From: Fodinibius sp052060035
GTDB lineage: Bacteria; Bacteroidota; Rhodothermia; Balneolales; Balneolaceae
Reading direction: 5' to 3'
Length of the DNA: 64,000 bases
Assembly: GCF_052060035.1 (NCBI RefSeq)
Contig: NZ_JBPOEA010000012.1
Coordinates: 19,316 to 83,315 of the forward strand
Shown here one piece after another: positions 26,702-36,522 of the stretch. Within the stretch, counting starts at the first letter, position 1. The number at the start of each line of letters is the position of its first letter. The notes under the pieces were generated by a model. It saw only the letters and a list, made by a program, of their open reading frames with translations, was not told the origin of the DNA and did no database searches. The position numbers and the translations under genes were made by a program.

Positions 26702-27481
26702 ATGAAATTATTTAAAAAGTTATCACTCTTTGTCCTTTATATTTCACTGGCAGCTTTAATTAACAGCTGTTCTGATTCCAGCACCGGTCCCGATAACCAA
26801 CCGCCACAACAAGAATTTGACAGCCAGGCCGCTCCCGGCGATTCTGCTGCATCTTACTTGCAAGCAAAACAATACACTAATTTACAAGTAGAGGTTGACT
26901 ACATGCCGGGGCATGAACCCACGCAAGAAGGACTAAACAGCTTGCAATCCTTCTTGGAAGGGCGACTTAATAAGCAAAGTATTTCATTTAGTACTCCCAC
27001 CGAAATTGACGCCGAAAGTCAAACCAGTTACAGCAGTAATGATATCAGGGCTATTGAAGAAGAATATCGAGATAATTATACCGAAGCCGGCGATAACACT
27101 TTGCACGTGTACTTTTTGGTTGTTGATGGAGAATATAGCCAGAACTCTAATGTGATAGGGATTGCTTACTGGAATACCTCTGTGGCATTCTTTGGGGAAA
27201 CCATTCAAAACGTAAGTGGGACACCCCCGACAGCACCATCCCGCGAAAAAGTAGAGAGCACCGTCTTTCGACACGAATTCGGTCATAATATGGGACTTGT
27301 AGGCAATGGATCTCCTACGCAAACTGAACATAAAACTGATGGCAGCGCCCACTGTACCACTGATGGATGCCTGATGGAGCCTGCGATTGAAACAACAGAC
27401 TTCTTTTCCAACTTCAGTGGCGAAGTACCGTCACTCGACGAAGCTTGTATTACTGATCTGCAAGCCAACGGCGGGAAATAA
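26702..27481 (+). CDS. Metzincin-like zinc protease lipoprotein, copy 2
   Basis: This 259-residue paralogue of the preceding gene has its own lipobox (LINSC near residue 23). The pair shares VEVDYMPG, the HEFGHxxGLV zinc helix (His191 here), HC-x4-CLM (His217) and a C-terminal LDEACITDLQANGG ending. The spacing between helix and HC block is 22 residues here against 26 in copy 1, so the insert varies while the ends are fixed. The linker after the lipobox is rich in Ser, Asp, Pro and Gln. A 15-base-pair hairpin follows the stop. Substrates are unknown, and the pair may act on different targets. Confidence 0.75.
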   Translation: MKLFKKLSLFVLYISLAALINSCSDSSTGPDNQPPQQEFDSQAAPGDSAASYLQAKQYTNLQVEVDYMPGHEPTQEGLNSLQSFLEGRLNKQSISFSTPTEIDAESQTSYSSNDIRAIEEEYRDNYTEAGDNTLHVYFLVVDGEYSQNSNVIGIAYWNTSVAFFGETIQNVSGTPPTAPSREKVESTVFRHEFGHNMGLVGNGSPTQTEHKTDGSAHCTTDGCLMEPAIETTDFFSNFSGEVPSLDEACITDLQANGGK

Positions 27482-27501
27482 TTTTGTGGATTTATCGTGA
27501 G

Positions 27502-27539
27502 TATGGAGTAGTGAGACTTTAATATCTCACTACTCCATA
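27502..27539 (+). terminator. Perfect 15-bp hairpin after the tandem lipoprotein genes
   Basis: TATGGAGTAGTGAGA pairs perfectly with TCTCACTACTCCATA over an eight-base loop, 20 bases after the stop. Only a short AT-rich tail follows, so it may stabilise the 3' end rather than act as a classical terminator. Confidence 0.5.
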
Positions 27540-27645
27540 TTATTACCGGCTATCTTTCTACCCTTACGGTCTGCTGTGTTCACAGATACTTCTCCATTTC
27601 ATTTTCTCCCTTCACTCCTATCAATGTAACTGGAAATCATTTGAA

Positions 27646-27876
27646 TCAACCATCATTGGAGTCGGTCTTAATAGAGGATAAAAATTCTTTAGCACGTTCG
27701 ATATCCTCTTCCGCAACATGAATTTTAACACCTCCAGCGACTCCCATATAATTTAAACTTCCCATATTGGTGTCGCTTAAATGGGCATCAACACCTTCAC
27801 TTTTCAGTTTATTCAACGCTAAATCAGCTTGATGAGCATGTGAATACGTTCTAAGCACTGCATATGATTTGTCCAT
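27646..27876 (-). CDS. DUF2007 domain protein
   Basis: This 76-residue protein matches the DUF2007 family, called putative signal-transducing proteins. It shows VLRTYSHAHQADLAL at the start, an amphipathic helix leading to LKSEGVDAHLSD, then the glycine-rich segment and the IHVAEEDIERAKEFL helix. The fold is a small ferredoxin-like alpha-beta unit. No partner is visible. It lies 69 bases after the MORN-like lipoprotein gene on the same strand. Confidence 0.75.
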   Translation of the reverse strand: MDKSYAVLRTYSHAHQADLALNKLKSEGVDAHLSDTNMGSLNYMGVAGGVKIHVAEEDIERAKEFLSSIKTDSNDG

Positions 27877-27945
27877 AAGTTTTTATAATTACTTAGAATT
27901 TTTACTCCCAGAAGTTTAGACCAGCAAGAATAAATTTACTCAGTA

Positions 27946-28449
27946 TTATTGACCGGCGCTATCAGTCAGCGTACCGTGTTCATAACTCTCTTCTTCTTTT
28001 AAGTTCCCGTCCTCATCCCAGGTTTTAGCAATACCGTGTAGATCACCGTTCTCATCATAGGGTACATCCGCCTTTAGCTGACCATTTCCGTACCATTCCC
28101 TTAACGTATTTCCATAGTGCTCAAACTTTTTCTGCCCACTCTTATACCATTGAGTATGCCTTTTCACTTTCCCCTTTCCTTCGTCGGCAACTACAATTTC
28201 AGTTTGTTTCTGCTTATTAGCATTATAATACGTCACCTTTTCCGGATATCCTTCAACGTATATTGCTTTTGCCCTCAAATTCAGATCTTCATTGTGGATA
28301 ACCCGCTCTCCGCTATAAGGCGTATTGGTGCCGGGTTCCATATACTCCTGATGTAAAACTATGGGCCCCTGATCAGTAGCAGCCTGATCTTCCCCACAAC
28401 CACCCACCATCAATAAAATGATCCCTAAACTCATCAATACGTTCTTCAT
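27946..28449 (-). CDS. MORN-like repeat lipoprotein
   Basis: The 167-residue precursor has a lipoprotein signal peptide ending in MVGGC near residue 18. The body contains several short MORN_2-type repeats, seen as WYKSGQKKFEHY, EWYGNGQLKADVPY and TWDEDGNLKEEESY. Such repeats form beta-hairpin ladders in proteins of unknown role, common in Bacteroidota and relatives. A clear AGGGAG ribosome site precedes the ATG. The protein is likely attached to the envelope. No enzymatic motif is seen. Confidence 0.75.
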   Translation of the reverse strand: MKNVLMSLGIILLMVGGCGEDQAATDQGPIVLHQEYMEPGTNTPYSGERVIHNEDLNLRAKAIYVEGYPEKVTYYNANKQKQTEIVVADEGKGKVKRHTQWYKSGQKKFEHYGNTLREWYGNGQLKADVPYDENGDLHGIAKTWDEDGNLKEEESYEHGTLTDSAGQ

Positions 28450-28599
28450 ATTTTTCTCCCTGATTGTTAAAATTATAAAAGAAGTCTATCAGGATTTGGG
28501 GATGATGTCAAATAGGAGGGAATAGTAGATTTCAACAATCTGTAGTGGGCACTAATACATACACTTTAGATTTCACCCACTCACATATCGATGGAGCAA

Positions 28600-30216
28600 T
28601 TAGCCTTGCTTAAACTTGAAGAGATTTTCAGCGCCAACCTTCTCCTCAGCCTTACTGAGGGCATACCCACTGTCAAACAGCACAATAGGATTGCCTTCCA
28701 TATCCTTAGTCACATGTGTTGAGTAACTGCTTTCAAGCTTGTCAATAACTTCCTGATCATCACCCAGCCAGCGCGCCGCGTGATAGGATACCGAATTCAT
28801 GTGCAGCTCAGTATTGTACTCCGTTTCCATTCGGTGCTCCACTACATCAAACTGCAGGGCGCCGACCGTTCCCAATAGCAGCTCATTCCCAACGCCGTTG
28901 GGAACCTCAAAAACATGTACCACTCCCTCTTCTGCCAACTGCTTAAGTCCTTCGCGCAGTTGTTTTCTCTTAAAGGGATCCTTCGTGGAAACCTTCATAA
29001 AGTGCTCCGGCGTAAACAGCGGAATCACATCAAACTTAACCGGATCATCACTGTAAATAGTCGTCCCAATCCGGAATGATCCCGGATTAAACAAGGACAC
29101 CACATCCCCGGGATAGGCTTCTTCCAATATATTCCGCTCATCCCCCATCAGGGTATGGGGCGTAGACATTTTTACCTTGTTCCCGGTATTACTTTCCGTA
29201 ACCTGGAGTCCGCGCTCAAACTTACCGGAGGTAATACGAATAAAGGCCGCACAGTCGCGGTGATCGGGATTCATGTTGGCTTGCATTTTAAATACAAAAC
29301 CGGAAAATCCACGATCAAGATCACGATCCTCTCCATTTTCGTCCTCATAGGGCTGCGGTGGGTTAGCCAATTCAGAGAAGTAATCCAAAAACACATCCAG
29401 CCCAAAGTTATTAAGCGCCGAACCAAAAAATACCGGCGTTGCCTTGCCGTTCGCAAAGGCCTCCTCATCCATCATTTCCATCATATCCTCAGTCAGCATT
29501 ACTTCTTCACGAAACTTCTCCTTATCAAAATCAGAAAGATGTGCCTCCTCGATACCTTCTTCTAAGTCGTACAATTCAGTCTCAGCCTTCTTGGCACCGT
29601 GTTCTTCTTTTTTCTGCAGATGCAGTTTCTTGCCGATCAAATCATAAATGCCCTGAAAATCCCGTCCATAGCCCAGCGGCCAGGATGCGGGAATGGGCTC
29701 AATACCCAGCTGATTTTCAATATTACTGATAACTTCCAGCGGCTCTAAACCCGGACGATCACACTTATTTACAAACGTGATAATGGGAATTTCACGCATC
29801 TTACAGACCTCAAACAGCTTCTCGGTCTGTTCCTCTACTCCCTTGGCCACGTCGATCACCATCAGCGCTGTATCGGCGGCAACCAGTGTTCGCAGGGTAT
29901 CCTCAGAAAAGTCTTTGTGGCCCGGCGTATCCAGCAGGTTAAACTTGATGTTATCTTTCTCAAATCGAAGTACTGATGACGTGACCGAAATACCACGCTC
30001 CTTTTCGATGGCCATCCAGTCGGATGCCGCATAGCGATTCGCTTTACGCTGACGGATAGACCCGGCTTCGTGAATGGCTCCACCATACAGAAGAAGTTTT
30101 TCGGTAAGCGTGGTTTTACCGGCATCAGGGTGCGAGATAATGGCAAAGGTTCGCCGACGCTTGGCCTCTTCAATAATTTCTTGCTGCGATTTTGTTTTAG
30201 TATCGGTCTTAGTCAT
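28600..30216 (-). CDS. prfC: Peptide chain release factor 3
   Basis: RF3 is a ribosome-bound GTPase that ejects RF1 and RF2 after termination. The 538-residue protein has the G1 loop SHPDAGKTT, the G3 motif LLDTPGHKDFSEDT, the G4 motif VNKCDRPG and the RF3-specific C-terminal region, with LLGTVGALQFDVVEHR near residue 450. It stands alone on the minus strand, with 150 bases to the MORN-like lipoprotein gene. Nothing unusual is seen. Confidence 0.96.
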   Translation of the reverse strand: MTKTDTKTKSQQEIIEEAKRRRTFAIISHPDAGKTTLTEKLLLYGGAIHEAGSIRQRKANRYAASDWMAIEKERGISVTSSVLRFEKDNIKFNLLDTPGHKDFSEDTLRTLVAADTALMVIDVAKGVEEQTEKLFEVCKMREIPIITFVNKCDRPGLEPLEVISNIENQLGIEPIPASWPLGYGRDFQGIYDLIGKKLHLQKKEEHGAKKAETELYDLEEGIEEAHLSDFDKEKFREEVMLTEDMMEMMDEEAFANGKATPVFFGSALNNFGLDVFLDYFSELANPPQPYEDENGEDRDLDRGFSGFVFKMQANMNPDHRDCAAFIRITSGKFERGLQVTESNTGNKVKMSTPHTLMGDERNILEEAYPGDVVSLFNPGSFRIGTTIYSDDPVKFDVIPLFTPEHFMKVSTKDPFKRKQLREGLKQLAEEGVVHVFEVPNGVGNELLLGTVGALQFDVVEHRMETEYNTELHMNSVSYHAARWLGDDQEVIDKLESSYSTHVTKDMEGNPIVLFDSGYALSKAEEKVGAENLFKFKQG

Positions 30217-30392
30217 GGAGCAGTATCTACATTGGGATATTCAAAAGCCTGTAAAGATAAGGAAATCAGGAGGATTTATCACCTTTTGTGTAACTCATAA
30301 ATTTCTCAGCTGACCTATTAGCAGATATCAATATTTCCAACAGTTTAATTCATCAAACACCCATTAAGACTGTGTTCCGTTTCCACCTAAAA

Positions 30393-31259
30393 CTAAAACA
30401 GGTTCATCTGTTTATTTTGGCGATCGACCGGCCAGGCAGGCATGCGATCAATCTCAACCAAATCGGATAAAAGCTGATGAAATCGCCGAGCATTTTTGGG
30501 CTGACTTACTTTATCTGGTGTATGTGGAAAGAAGTAAGGGTGGAGTCCTTCACGAATCCAGTCAGCTACTACTATGGCCCATTCTTTTAGGTAAGGTTCA
30601 TTTGCTACCGGATCATTAGACCCCACAAAACGCACAAAAGGTCGTGCTGCTGTATTATCAAATCGCACGGGTACGTTTGGCTTTTTCTTTTTCGCCTCAA
30701 GCACTGTGGAATCATTTGAATTCATTCCATGCAGTTTACGCGTATCAAAAATGACGCGATCCATACTATAGCTTTTCAACAGTCGATTCAGCCGATGCTC
30801 TTCGCGGCCATGGTTAAAAAAATCTGGGTGACGGACTTCTACCGCATAATGATAGGAGCTGGGCAAAAGGCTAATCATCTTTTCCAAACGACCAAATTCA
30901 TCCGGAGAAAAGTTTGGCGGCAACTGAATATGAAAAGGCCCCAAGCGGTCTGTAATGGGATCAAACGTTTCTATGAATCGACGGATATCATCTTCTACAT
31001 CGTTGAGGCGCTTTTCGTGGGTAATCGAGCGATGAAATTTAAAACAAAACTTAAATCCGTCGGGGGTAGCTCGCTGCCATTTTTTGAGTGTTTCTTGCCC
31101 AGGAATGTTATAGAAAGTGGTATTTCCCTCTACGGCATTAAACACCGAAGAATATTGCTTCAGAAAGTCATCCGGTTTGGCATCATCGGTAAAAAAATTG
31201 CCGACCCATTCTTTTAGGCTCCAACCTGTACAGCCGAGATGATATTTTCGGATTCCCAT
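30393..31259 (-). CDS. DUF72 family TIM-barrel protein
   Basis: The 288-residue protein matches DUF72 (YecE-like) throughout: GCTGWSLKEWVGNFF at the N-terminus, FNAVEGNTTFYNIP, FHIQLPPNFSP, HYAVEVRHPDFF and a C-terminal block ending near NARRFHQLLSDL. The fold is a TIM barrel with conserved acidic and aromatic residues that suggest an enzyme, but no activity is established. It lies 74 bases after the fatty acid hydroxylase-like gene on the same strand. Location is cytosolic. Confidence 0.85.
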   Translation of the reverse strand: MGIRKYHLGCTGWSLKEWVGNFFTDDAKPDDFLKQYSSVFNAVEGNTTFYNIPGQETLKKWQRATPDGFKFCFKFHRSITHEKRLNDVEDDIRRFIETFDPITDRLGPFHIQLPPNFSPDEFGRLEKMISLLPSSYHYAVEVRHPDFFNHGREEHRLNRLLKSYSMDRVIFDTRKLHGMNSNDSTVLEAKKKKPNVPVRFDNTAARPFVRFVGSNDPVANEPYLKEWAIVVADWIREGLHPYFFPHTPDKVSQPKNARRFHQLLSDLVEIDRMPAWPVDRQNKQMNLF

Positions 31260-31333
31260 ATAATAACATTTAATGTAGCATTGATTCCACCTGCGTAGTT
31301 AACATCTCAAAACGAAACGCAGTTCATTAGAAT

Positions 31334-31957
31334 TTACTTTTCCGGCGGCATGGTTCCAAAAATCCGATCCCAAAACGTTGTGGATACCCCGAAAGCTTTA
31401 TCGGGATACTTGTAGTGATGTAATGCATGATGCCGATACTGCATTTTTAATATTTTGGGTACTTTTCGCTTGTGTACAGCAATATGTACGGAAGCATAGA
31501 TGAGATATCCAATCATAAATCCCGGCATAAATACATATACCCACGGCCCTAAAATAAGTAAAAATCCAAGATAGAGCATTCCCACAATAATCAATCCCGG
31601 TACAGGCGGCATCATTAGCCGTTCTTTATCACGAGGATATTCGTGGTGGATACCGTGAATAGTATGAGCAATAGTGTATGCAATCTTCGATTCCGGAAAA
31701 AATTCATCAAGGTGATTGATATACCGGTGAAAAACATATTCAAAGAACGTCCAAAACAACAATGCTCCCAAAAACACGGCTATTGCTGTTAACAGAGAAG
31801 GATCAACTGCTTTTGAATAGGCTATATACAGCAATCCGACAACAAGAGCTATATAAATTGTTGCTGAAACAGGGGCCGGAGCTTTGGTCAACAGTTCCAA
31901 CACCTTGTTATTAAATATTCTACCTTGCCCCTGGTTTTTTATCTCAGTGCTTTCCAT
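31334..31957 (-). CDS. Fatty acid hydroxylase superfamily membrane protein
   Basis: The 207-residue protein has four or so membrane helices and the di-iron histidine clusters of the sterol desaturase/fatty acid hydroxylase family: FHRYINH, HTIHGIHHEYP and a final YRHHALHHY. The short form resembles the 2-hydroxylase of ceramide acyl chains (FA2H/Scs7 type). Hydroxylation of membrane acyl chains or of a carotenoid is possible. The ATG follows a GGGAGAGGAAG ribosome site, whereas a more upstream in-frame start would be a TTG. It follows the ABC permease gene by 98 bases. Confidence 0.85.
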   Translation of the reverse strand: MESTEIKNQGQGRIFNNKVLELLTKAPAPVSATIYIALVVGLLYIAYSKAVDPSLLTAIAVFLGALLFWTFFEYVFHRYINHLDEFFPESKIAYTIAHTIHGIHHEYPRDKERLMMPPVPGLIIVGMLYLGFLLILGPWVYVFMPGFMIGYLIYASVHIAVHKRKVPKILKMQYRHHALHHYKYPDKAFGVSTTFWDRIFGTMPPEK

Positions 31958-32055
31958 AGCTTCCTCTCCCTTTTTTGCATATTTAAGATCTCTCAAATTA
32001 TATTTTACATTTTTTGAGAGATAGATGCTACACCAAATCGAGATAGTAAGTAGAA

Positions 32056-34509
32056 TTACTCTTGCTGTATACTTTCAACAGGATTTGCAAGGGCAGCTTT
32101 CACCGATTGATAGCTCACCGTCAGCAGACCAATAACGATTGTTGCCATACATACCGCCACGAATATTCCAACAAGATTCCATCCCAACTCTATCCGGTAA
32201 GGGAAATCGCGCAACCATCCTAAAGCCAAATAATAAATGATCGGCCATGCTATAATATTAGATATGACAATTAGCTTTAGATAATCTTTTGATAATAGCG
32301 CTACGATATTGGGAACGGTAGCACCCAATGTTTTTCGGATTCCAATTTCTTTGGTCCGCCGGGAGACCATATAAGAAGCAAGCCCAAAAAGTCCCAGACA
32401 GGCCACCAAAATACACAACAGCGTAAAAAAGGTTGAAATACTGCTCATTTGGGCCTCGGACTGGTATATCTCTTCTAACTTTTCATCTTGGAAAAAGTAC
32501 GTAAATGGATCTATATGATTAACCTCTTTCCAGGTCGACCTGAGGGCTTCTATTCCTTCTTTAGTGCTTCCAGCTGACAGCTTCGCAATCGCAAATTCGA
32601 TATTCCTAACAGTAGGGCGTTCGCCCATCACCAGGTTAATGACCAGCGGTGATATCTGTTTTTTGATGGAGGTATAATTAAAATTATCTACTACCCCGAT
32701 CACTTGAAAGGGCTTGCGTTCATCTTCAGCTGTAGTAAAATAAAACTGTGTACCTATGGCATCACGCGGAGTTTCGGCATCTATTTGATTTAACATTTCC
32801 TTATTAATCATAATGGAATGCTCCGCATCGGCGGGGTGATCTCGAGAAAAACGGCGTCCCGCCAGTAATTTGATATCGTATGTATCAAGAAAATTATGCT
32901 TTACGTGCAGCGTCATATTTGTAGGCGGAGCATCAGGTTGATTAACAGGTGAATATTTTGAAAAATACTGGCTATCAGATCCTAAAATCTTACTTGTTCC
33001 GGTTACTCCCGTAATATGAGGACTATTTAGCGCTTTTTCTTTGAACTGATCAAACTCCCAGGCAATAAGAGTCTGTGTAATCGGCATTACTACCACCTGC
33101 TCTTGTTTGAATCCCATTTTTTTATTCTGCAGGTGTTGTAGCTGTAAATACACAATCACGGTACCAATTATTAAAACCACAGAAAGGGTAAACTGAAACA
33201 CCACCAATCCTTTGCGCAGCAACTTTTCTCTGCTGCCACTTTGCGAACCCTTGGATCCGTGCATAATGGATGTGGGTTTAAATGCTGACAAATACAAGGC
33301 TGGATATAATCCCGCCAATAAAGCCACCGCTACAAATAAGATGAACAATCCACCTATTATTTCCCCCCTCATCAATACATCTATGCCCAACGAGATACCA
33401 AAAAAATCATTGAACCAAGAAAATGCGGGATAGGCCAAAAAAAGAGCTGTTACAAATCCTAATCCTGTCATCAGCATCGACTCTCCTACAAACTGTCCGA
33501 AAAGTTGCCCTCGTTGTGCCCCCAATACTTTTCGCATCCCAATCTCCCGGGCTCGTTCCGTGGAACGGGCAGTACTTAAATTCATAAAGTTGATTCCTGC
33601 AATTACCAAAATTAGCACTGCCACTGCGGTAAACAGGTACACATAAAAAATAGAGCCATTGGCTTCCATCTCCTGATCCAAATTGGAATATAGATGGATA
33701 TCGGTCAGTGCCTGCAGACGCAGCGTAATGGTTTCTCCCTCTTCGCGGTTGGCATAATTTTTATCAACAAAGCTCGGAAATTGGGCCTCCAGTTCCTGCG
33801 GAGCTACCCCCTCTTTTAGCAGTATATACGTCCAACACGGATTCCAAAACCACCGCTCCATAAATGTACGTGACCCATACAGCTCCGGCAGACTGTTAAA
33901 CGACACCAGCATATCAACCTGAAAGTGAGAGGTTTCGGGCAGCGCTTTCATGACGCCGGTAACCGTAAAATCTGCTACTCCTTTAAAGGTTAACTGTTTC
34001 CCGATTGGATTTTCATCCCCAAAAAAGCGGCGGGCCTGCTTTTCGGTAATTACAGCCGACATTGGATCATCGAGTGCCGTCTGGGGATTTCCTCGGACGA
34101 GGTCAGCAGAAAAAACATCAAAAAAAGTTGAATCAACCACATAGAAATGATTGACTCTATAGGAGTCCCCGGTTTCTGTATTTTGGATGGTCCGTACCTC
34201 TTCCTGCATATCAAAAAACCGAACGGTTGTTTCTATCTGGCCCGAGAAATCGTTCTGTAATGCTGGCCCTACGGGAAAGGGGGTGGTCGCCCCAGCTTCA
34301 TTCTTGGAGGAGGTTTCTGTTGTTTGGGTTACACGATAGATGCGGTCCGATTTTTCGTGAAAGTGATCGTAACTAAGTTCATGCAATACATAAACCGCAA
34401 TTAGCATACAACTGGCAATACCTATCGCCAATCCCAACACATTGATGATGGTAAACCCTTTACGCTTGCCCAAATTGCGAAGAGCAACCTTTAAATAATT
34501 TTTAACCAT
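32056..34509 (-). CDS. MacB/FtsX-type ABC transporter permease
   Basis: The 817-residue inner-membrane protein has the duplicated layout common in Bacteroidota-like phyla. A first helix (FTIINVLGLAIGIASCML) is followed by a MacB-like periplasmic domain and three FtsX helices beginning near AREIGMRKVLGAQRG. The second half repeats this order with EIGIRKTLGATVP. Such permeases work in mechanotransmission with a separate ATPase, moving substrates from the periplasm rather than across the inner membrane. The ATPase and adaptor lie upstream with a serine hydrolase gene between. The substrate is unknown. Confidence 0.9.
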   Translation of the reverse strand: MVKNYLKVALRNLGKRKGFTIINVLGLAIGIASCMLIAVYVLHELSYDHFHEKSDRIYRVTQTTETSSKNEAGATTPFPVGPALQNDFSGQIETTVRFFDMQEEVRTIQNTETGDSYRVNHFYVVDSTFFDVFSADLVRGNPQTALDDPMSAVITEKQARRFFGDENPIGKQLTFKGVADFTVTGVMKALPETSHFQVDMLVSFNSLPELYGSRTFMERWFWNPCWTYILLKEGVAPQELEAQFPSFVDKNYANREEGETITLRLQALTDIHLYSNLDQEMEANGSIFYVYLFTAVAVLILVIAGINFMNLSTARSTERAREIGMRKVLGAQRGQLFGQFVGESMLMTGLGFVTALFLAYPAFSWFNDFFGISLGIDVLMRGEIIGGLFILFVAVALLAGLYPALYLSAFKPTSIMHGSKGSQSGSREKLLRKGLVVFQFTLSVVLIIGTVIVYLQLQHLQNKKMGFKQEQVVVMPITQTLIAWEFDQFKEKALNSPHITGVTGTSKILGSDSQYFSKYSPVNQPDAPPTNMTLHVKHNFLDTYDIKLLAGRRFSRDHPADAEHSIMINKEMLNQIDAETPRDAIGTQFYFTTAEDERKPFQVIGVVDNFNYTSIKKQISPLVINLVMGERPTVRNIEFAIAKLSAGSTKEGIEALRSTWKEVNHIDPFTYFFQDEKLEEIYQSEAQMSSISTFFTLLCILVACLGLFGLASYMVSRRTKEIGIRKTLGATVPNIVALLSKDYLKLIVISNIIAWPIIYYLALGWLRDFPYRIELGWNLVGIFVAVCMATIVIGLLTVSYQSVKAALANPVESIQQE

Positions 34510-34632
34510 GATACCTGTATTTTATCGAACTCAATTGTCTCTCAAGAATTATTGCCAACGACAGAATAGAAGAGTTGCGAAACCCCTAAATGTTACAAAA
34601 TTAACACCGCATTAAAACAATCTAATGACCTT

Positions 34633-35673
34633 TTATTTTGAAACTTCCAGGTAAGAAATAATATGCTCGCGAAGCAAGCTAAATACCGGTTCTTTATAAC
34701 TGCGGGATTGGGTTGCATTTTCCAGTGCGCCGGTTAATACAACAATGGCGTCGAGATCCGGAATCATAAAAATATATTGGCCCCCAAATCCCCAGGCAAA
34801 ATAAACCTTATAGTTGCCAACGGACTTATTCCACCACATATAACCATAATCATAGGGATTAAAGTTGCTTCGCGTGTACGTTTTAAAGGAGTCTGCCACC
34901 CATTTTTTGGATACTATTTGCTGACCTTTATACTGGCCGCCATTCAACATCATTTGACCAATTTTGATCATATCCTCTGGAGTAAGAGCCATGTTGTTGC
35001 CGCCCATATAATATCCCTGAGGATCACGATCCCAACCTCCAACTCTAATATTCATCGGCTTAAACAGATACTCTTCGGCAAAAGCCTTAGTACTCATTCC
35101 CGTAGCCCGGCTTATAATTACCGACAACAGATGCGAAGTCCCGGTACTATAGGCCATATCACCCCCCGGCTTTTTCTCCAGCGGTTGATCCAGAGCAAAC
35201 GTGACCCAGTTGTCGCTCATCACCCACCGGCCGTAGTTATGAAAGCTGGTTGTTTCCAGACCGGATCGCATAGTTAACAGATCCTTGATGGTAATACTTT
35301 CTTTAACAGAATCGGGATGAGCATTAAAATAATCCTCAAAATAGGTTCTTATGGACTCATCTACGCTTTTTATATACCCCTTATCAACCGCTATACCCAC
35401 CAACAAAGAAATGATGCTTTTGGATGCAGATTTGATGTTGGTCGATTCTCCCTTTTCCATCCCGTTAAAATAGTATTCGGCTAACTGCCGACCATTTTGC
35501 TGAATCAACAGACTGGTGACGGAATTAATGGTAGAAGCGTTACGCTGAATTTGCTGAATAGATAGAGAATCTGTACGCGATATAGATCGGGCTTCAACAA
35601 GACCAATACTTATTAGATAAACTAAAAGTACACTAATCCCTGTCGATTTAACGAAGCCCGATAATGTGCTCAC
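34633..35673 (-). CDS. Serine hydrolase, class C beta-lactamase-like
   Basis: The 346-residue exported protein starts with GTG and has a signal peptide (about residues 1-28). The beta-lactamase/DD-peptidase-like fold shows the SASK nucleophile motif near residue 80, a YSTGTSH motif in the Tyr-x-Asn position and a C-terminal FAWGFGGQ block in place of Lys-Thr-Gly. Such enzymes include esterases, peptidases and carboxypeptidases. It lies between the ATPase and permease genes of an exporter, which suggests action on the exported molecule or on the wall. Resistance to beta-lactams cannot be inferred. Confidence 0.85.
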   Translation of the reverse strand: MSTLSGFVKSTGISVLLVYLISIGLVEARSISRTDSLSIQQIQRNASTINSVTSLLIQQNGRQLAEYYFNGMEKGESTNIKSASKSIISLLVGIAVDKGYIKSVDESIRTYFEDYFNAHPDSVKESITIKDLLTMRSGLETTSFHNYGRWVMSDNWVTFALDQPLEKKPGGDMAYSTGTSHLLSVIISRATGMSTKAFAEEYLFKPMNIRVGGWDRDPQGYYMGGNNMALTPEDMIKIGQMMLNGGQYKGQQIVSKKWVADSFKTYTRSNFNPYDYGYMWWNKSVGNYKVYFAWGFGGQYIFMIPDLDAIVVLTGALENATQSRSYKEPVFSLLREHIISYLEVSK

Positions 35674-35783
35674 GATCTCATTATTTTTTCAAGTTCTAAT
35701 CCTTTGCATCAGTTTATTGAAGGAAAAATGAGATCATAAGGTTCCTGGTTGGAGCCGGTTATGGATAAATATTAGATGCTTTA

Positions 35784-36473
35784 CTACACGTGAAATTCCT
35801 CTTCAACCTCCTCTTGTACTATTTGCCCATCAAAAAGATTGATTGTACGCCCTGCATAATTAGCATCGTGGGGAGAATGGGTCACCATTACAATAGTGGT
35901 ACCCTGATCATTAAGCTCAGCCAATAGCTTCATCACTTCGTTACCGTGATCAGAATCGAGATTTCCGGTAGGCTCATCGGCAAGAATTAGCTTGGCATCG
36001 GCTACCACAGCGCGGGCAATGGCTACACGCTGCTGCTGCCCCCCTGAAAGTTGCTGCGGAAAGTGATTACGGCGGTGCATCATATTCATGCGATCAAGTG
36101 CAGCTTCCGCTTTTTCTTTGCGCTCCTCTTCGGGCATACCCAAATAAAGCAATGGAAGCTCTACATTTTCGAATACGGTCAGTTCATCAATCAAATTAAA
36201 GCCCTGGAATACAAATCCAATATTTCCTTTTCGCAACCGGGCTCGTTCTCGTTCCGATTTATCAGATACTTGATAATCTAAAAATTGATAGCGCCCTTCC
36301 GTGGGATTATCGAGTAAACCCAAGATATTTAGCAGCGTAGATTTACCGCATCCCGAAGGACCCATAACTGCACAAAATTCTCCTTCCGTTATTTCAAGAT
36401 CGATTCCGTTAAGTGCAGTAGTTTTAACTTCATTAGTGGTATAAACTTTTCTTAAATTATTTATCTTGATCAT
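35784..36473 (-). CDS. ABC transporter ATP-binding protein (MacB/LolD type)
   Basis: The 229-residue ATPase has Walker A GPSGCGKST near residue 40, the signature LSGGQQQRVAIARA, Walker B LILADEPTGNLD and the H-loop in VTHSPH. The length and the FNLIDELTVFENVELPL segment place it with ATPases that drive FtsX-like permeases for lipoprotein, peptide or macrolide export. It lies 49 bases after the membrane-fusion adaptor gene, and the permease gene is two genes downstream. The assembled machine would span the periplasm. Confidence 0.95.
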   Translation of the reverse strand: MIKINNLRKVYTTNEVKTTALNGIDLEITEGEFCAVMGPSGCGKSTLLNILGLLDNPTEGRYQFLDYQVSDKSERERARLRKGNIGFVFQGFNLIDELTVFENVELPLLYLGMPEEERKEKAEAALDRMNMMHRRNHFPQQLSGGQQQRVAIARAVVADAKLILADEPTGNLDSDHGNEVMKLLAELNDQGTTIVMVTHSPHDANYAGRTINLFDGQIVQEEVEEEFHV

Positions 36474-36522
36474 AGTCTACCTATATTAAAAGGGTTAAAA
36501 AATATTACCTCTACAAGTATCG

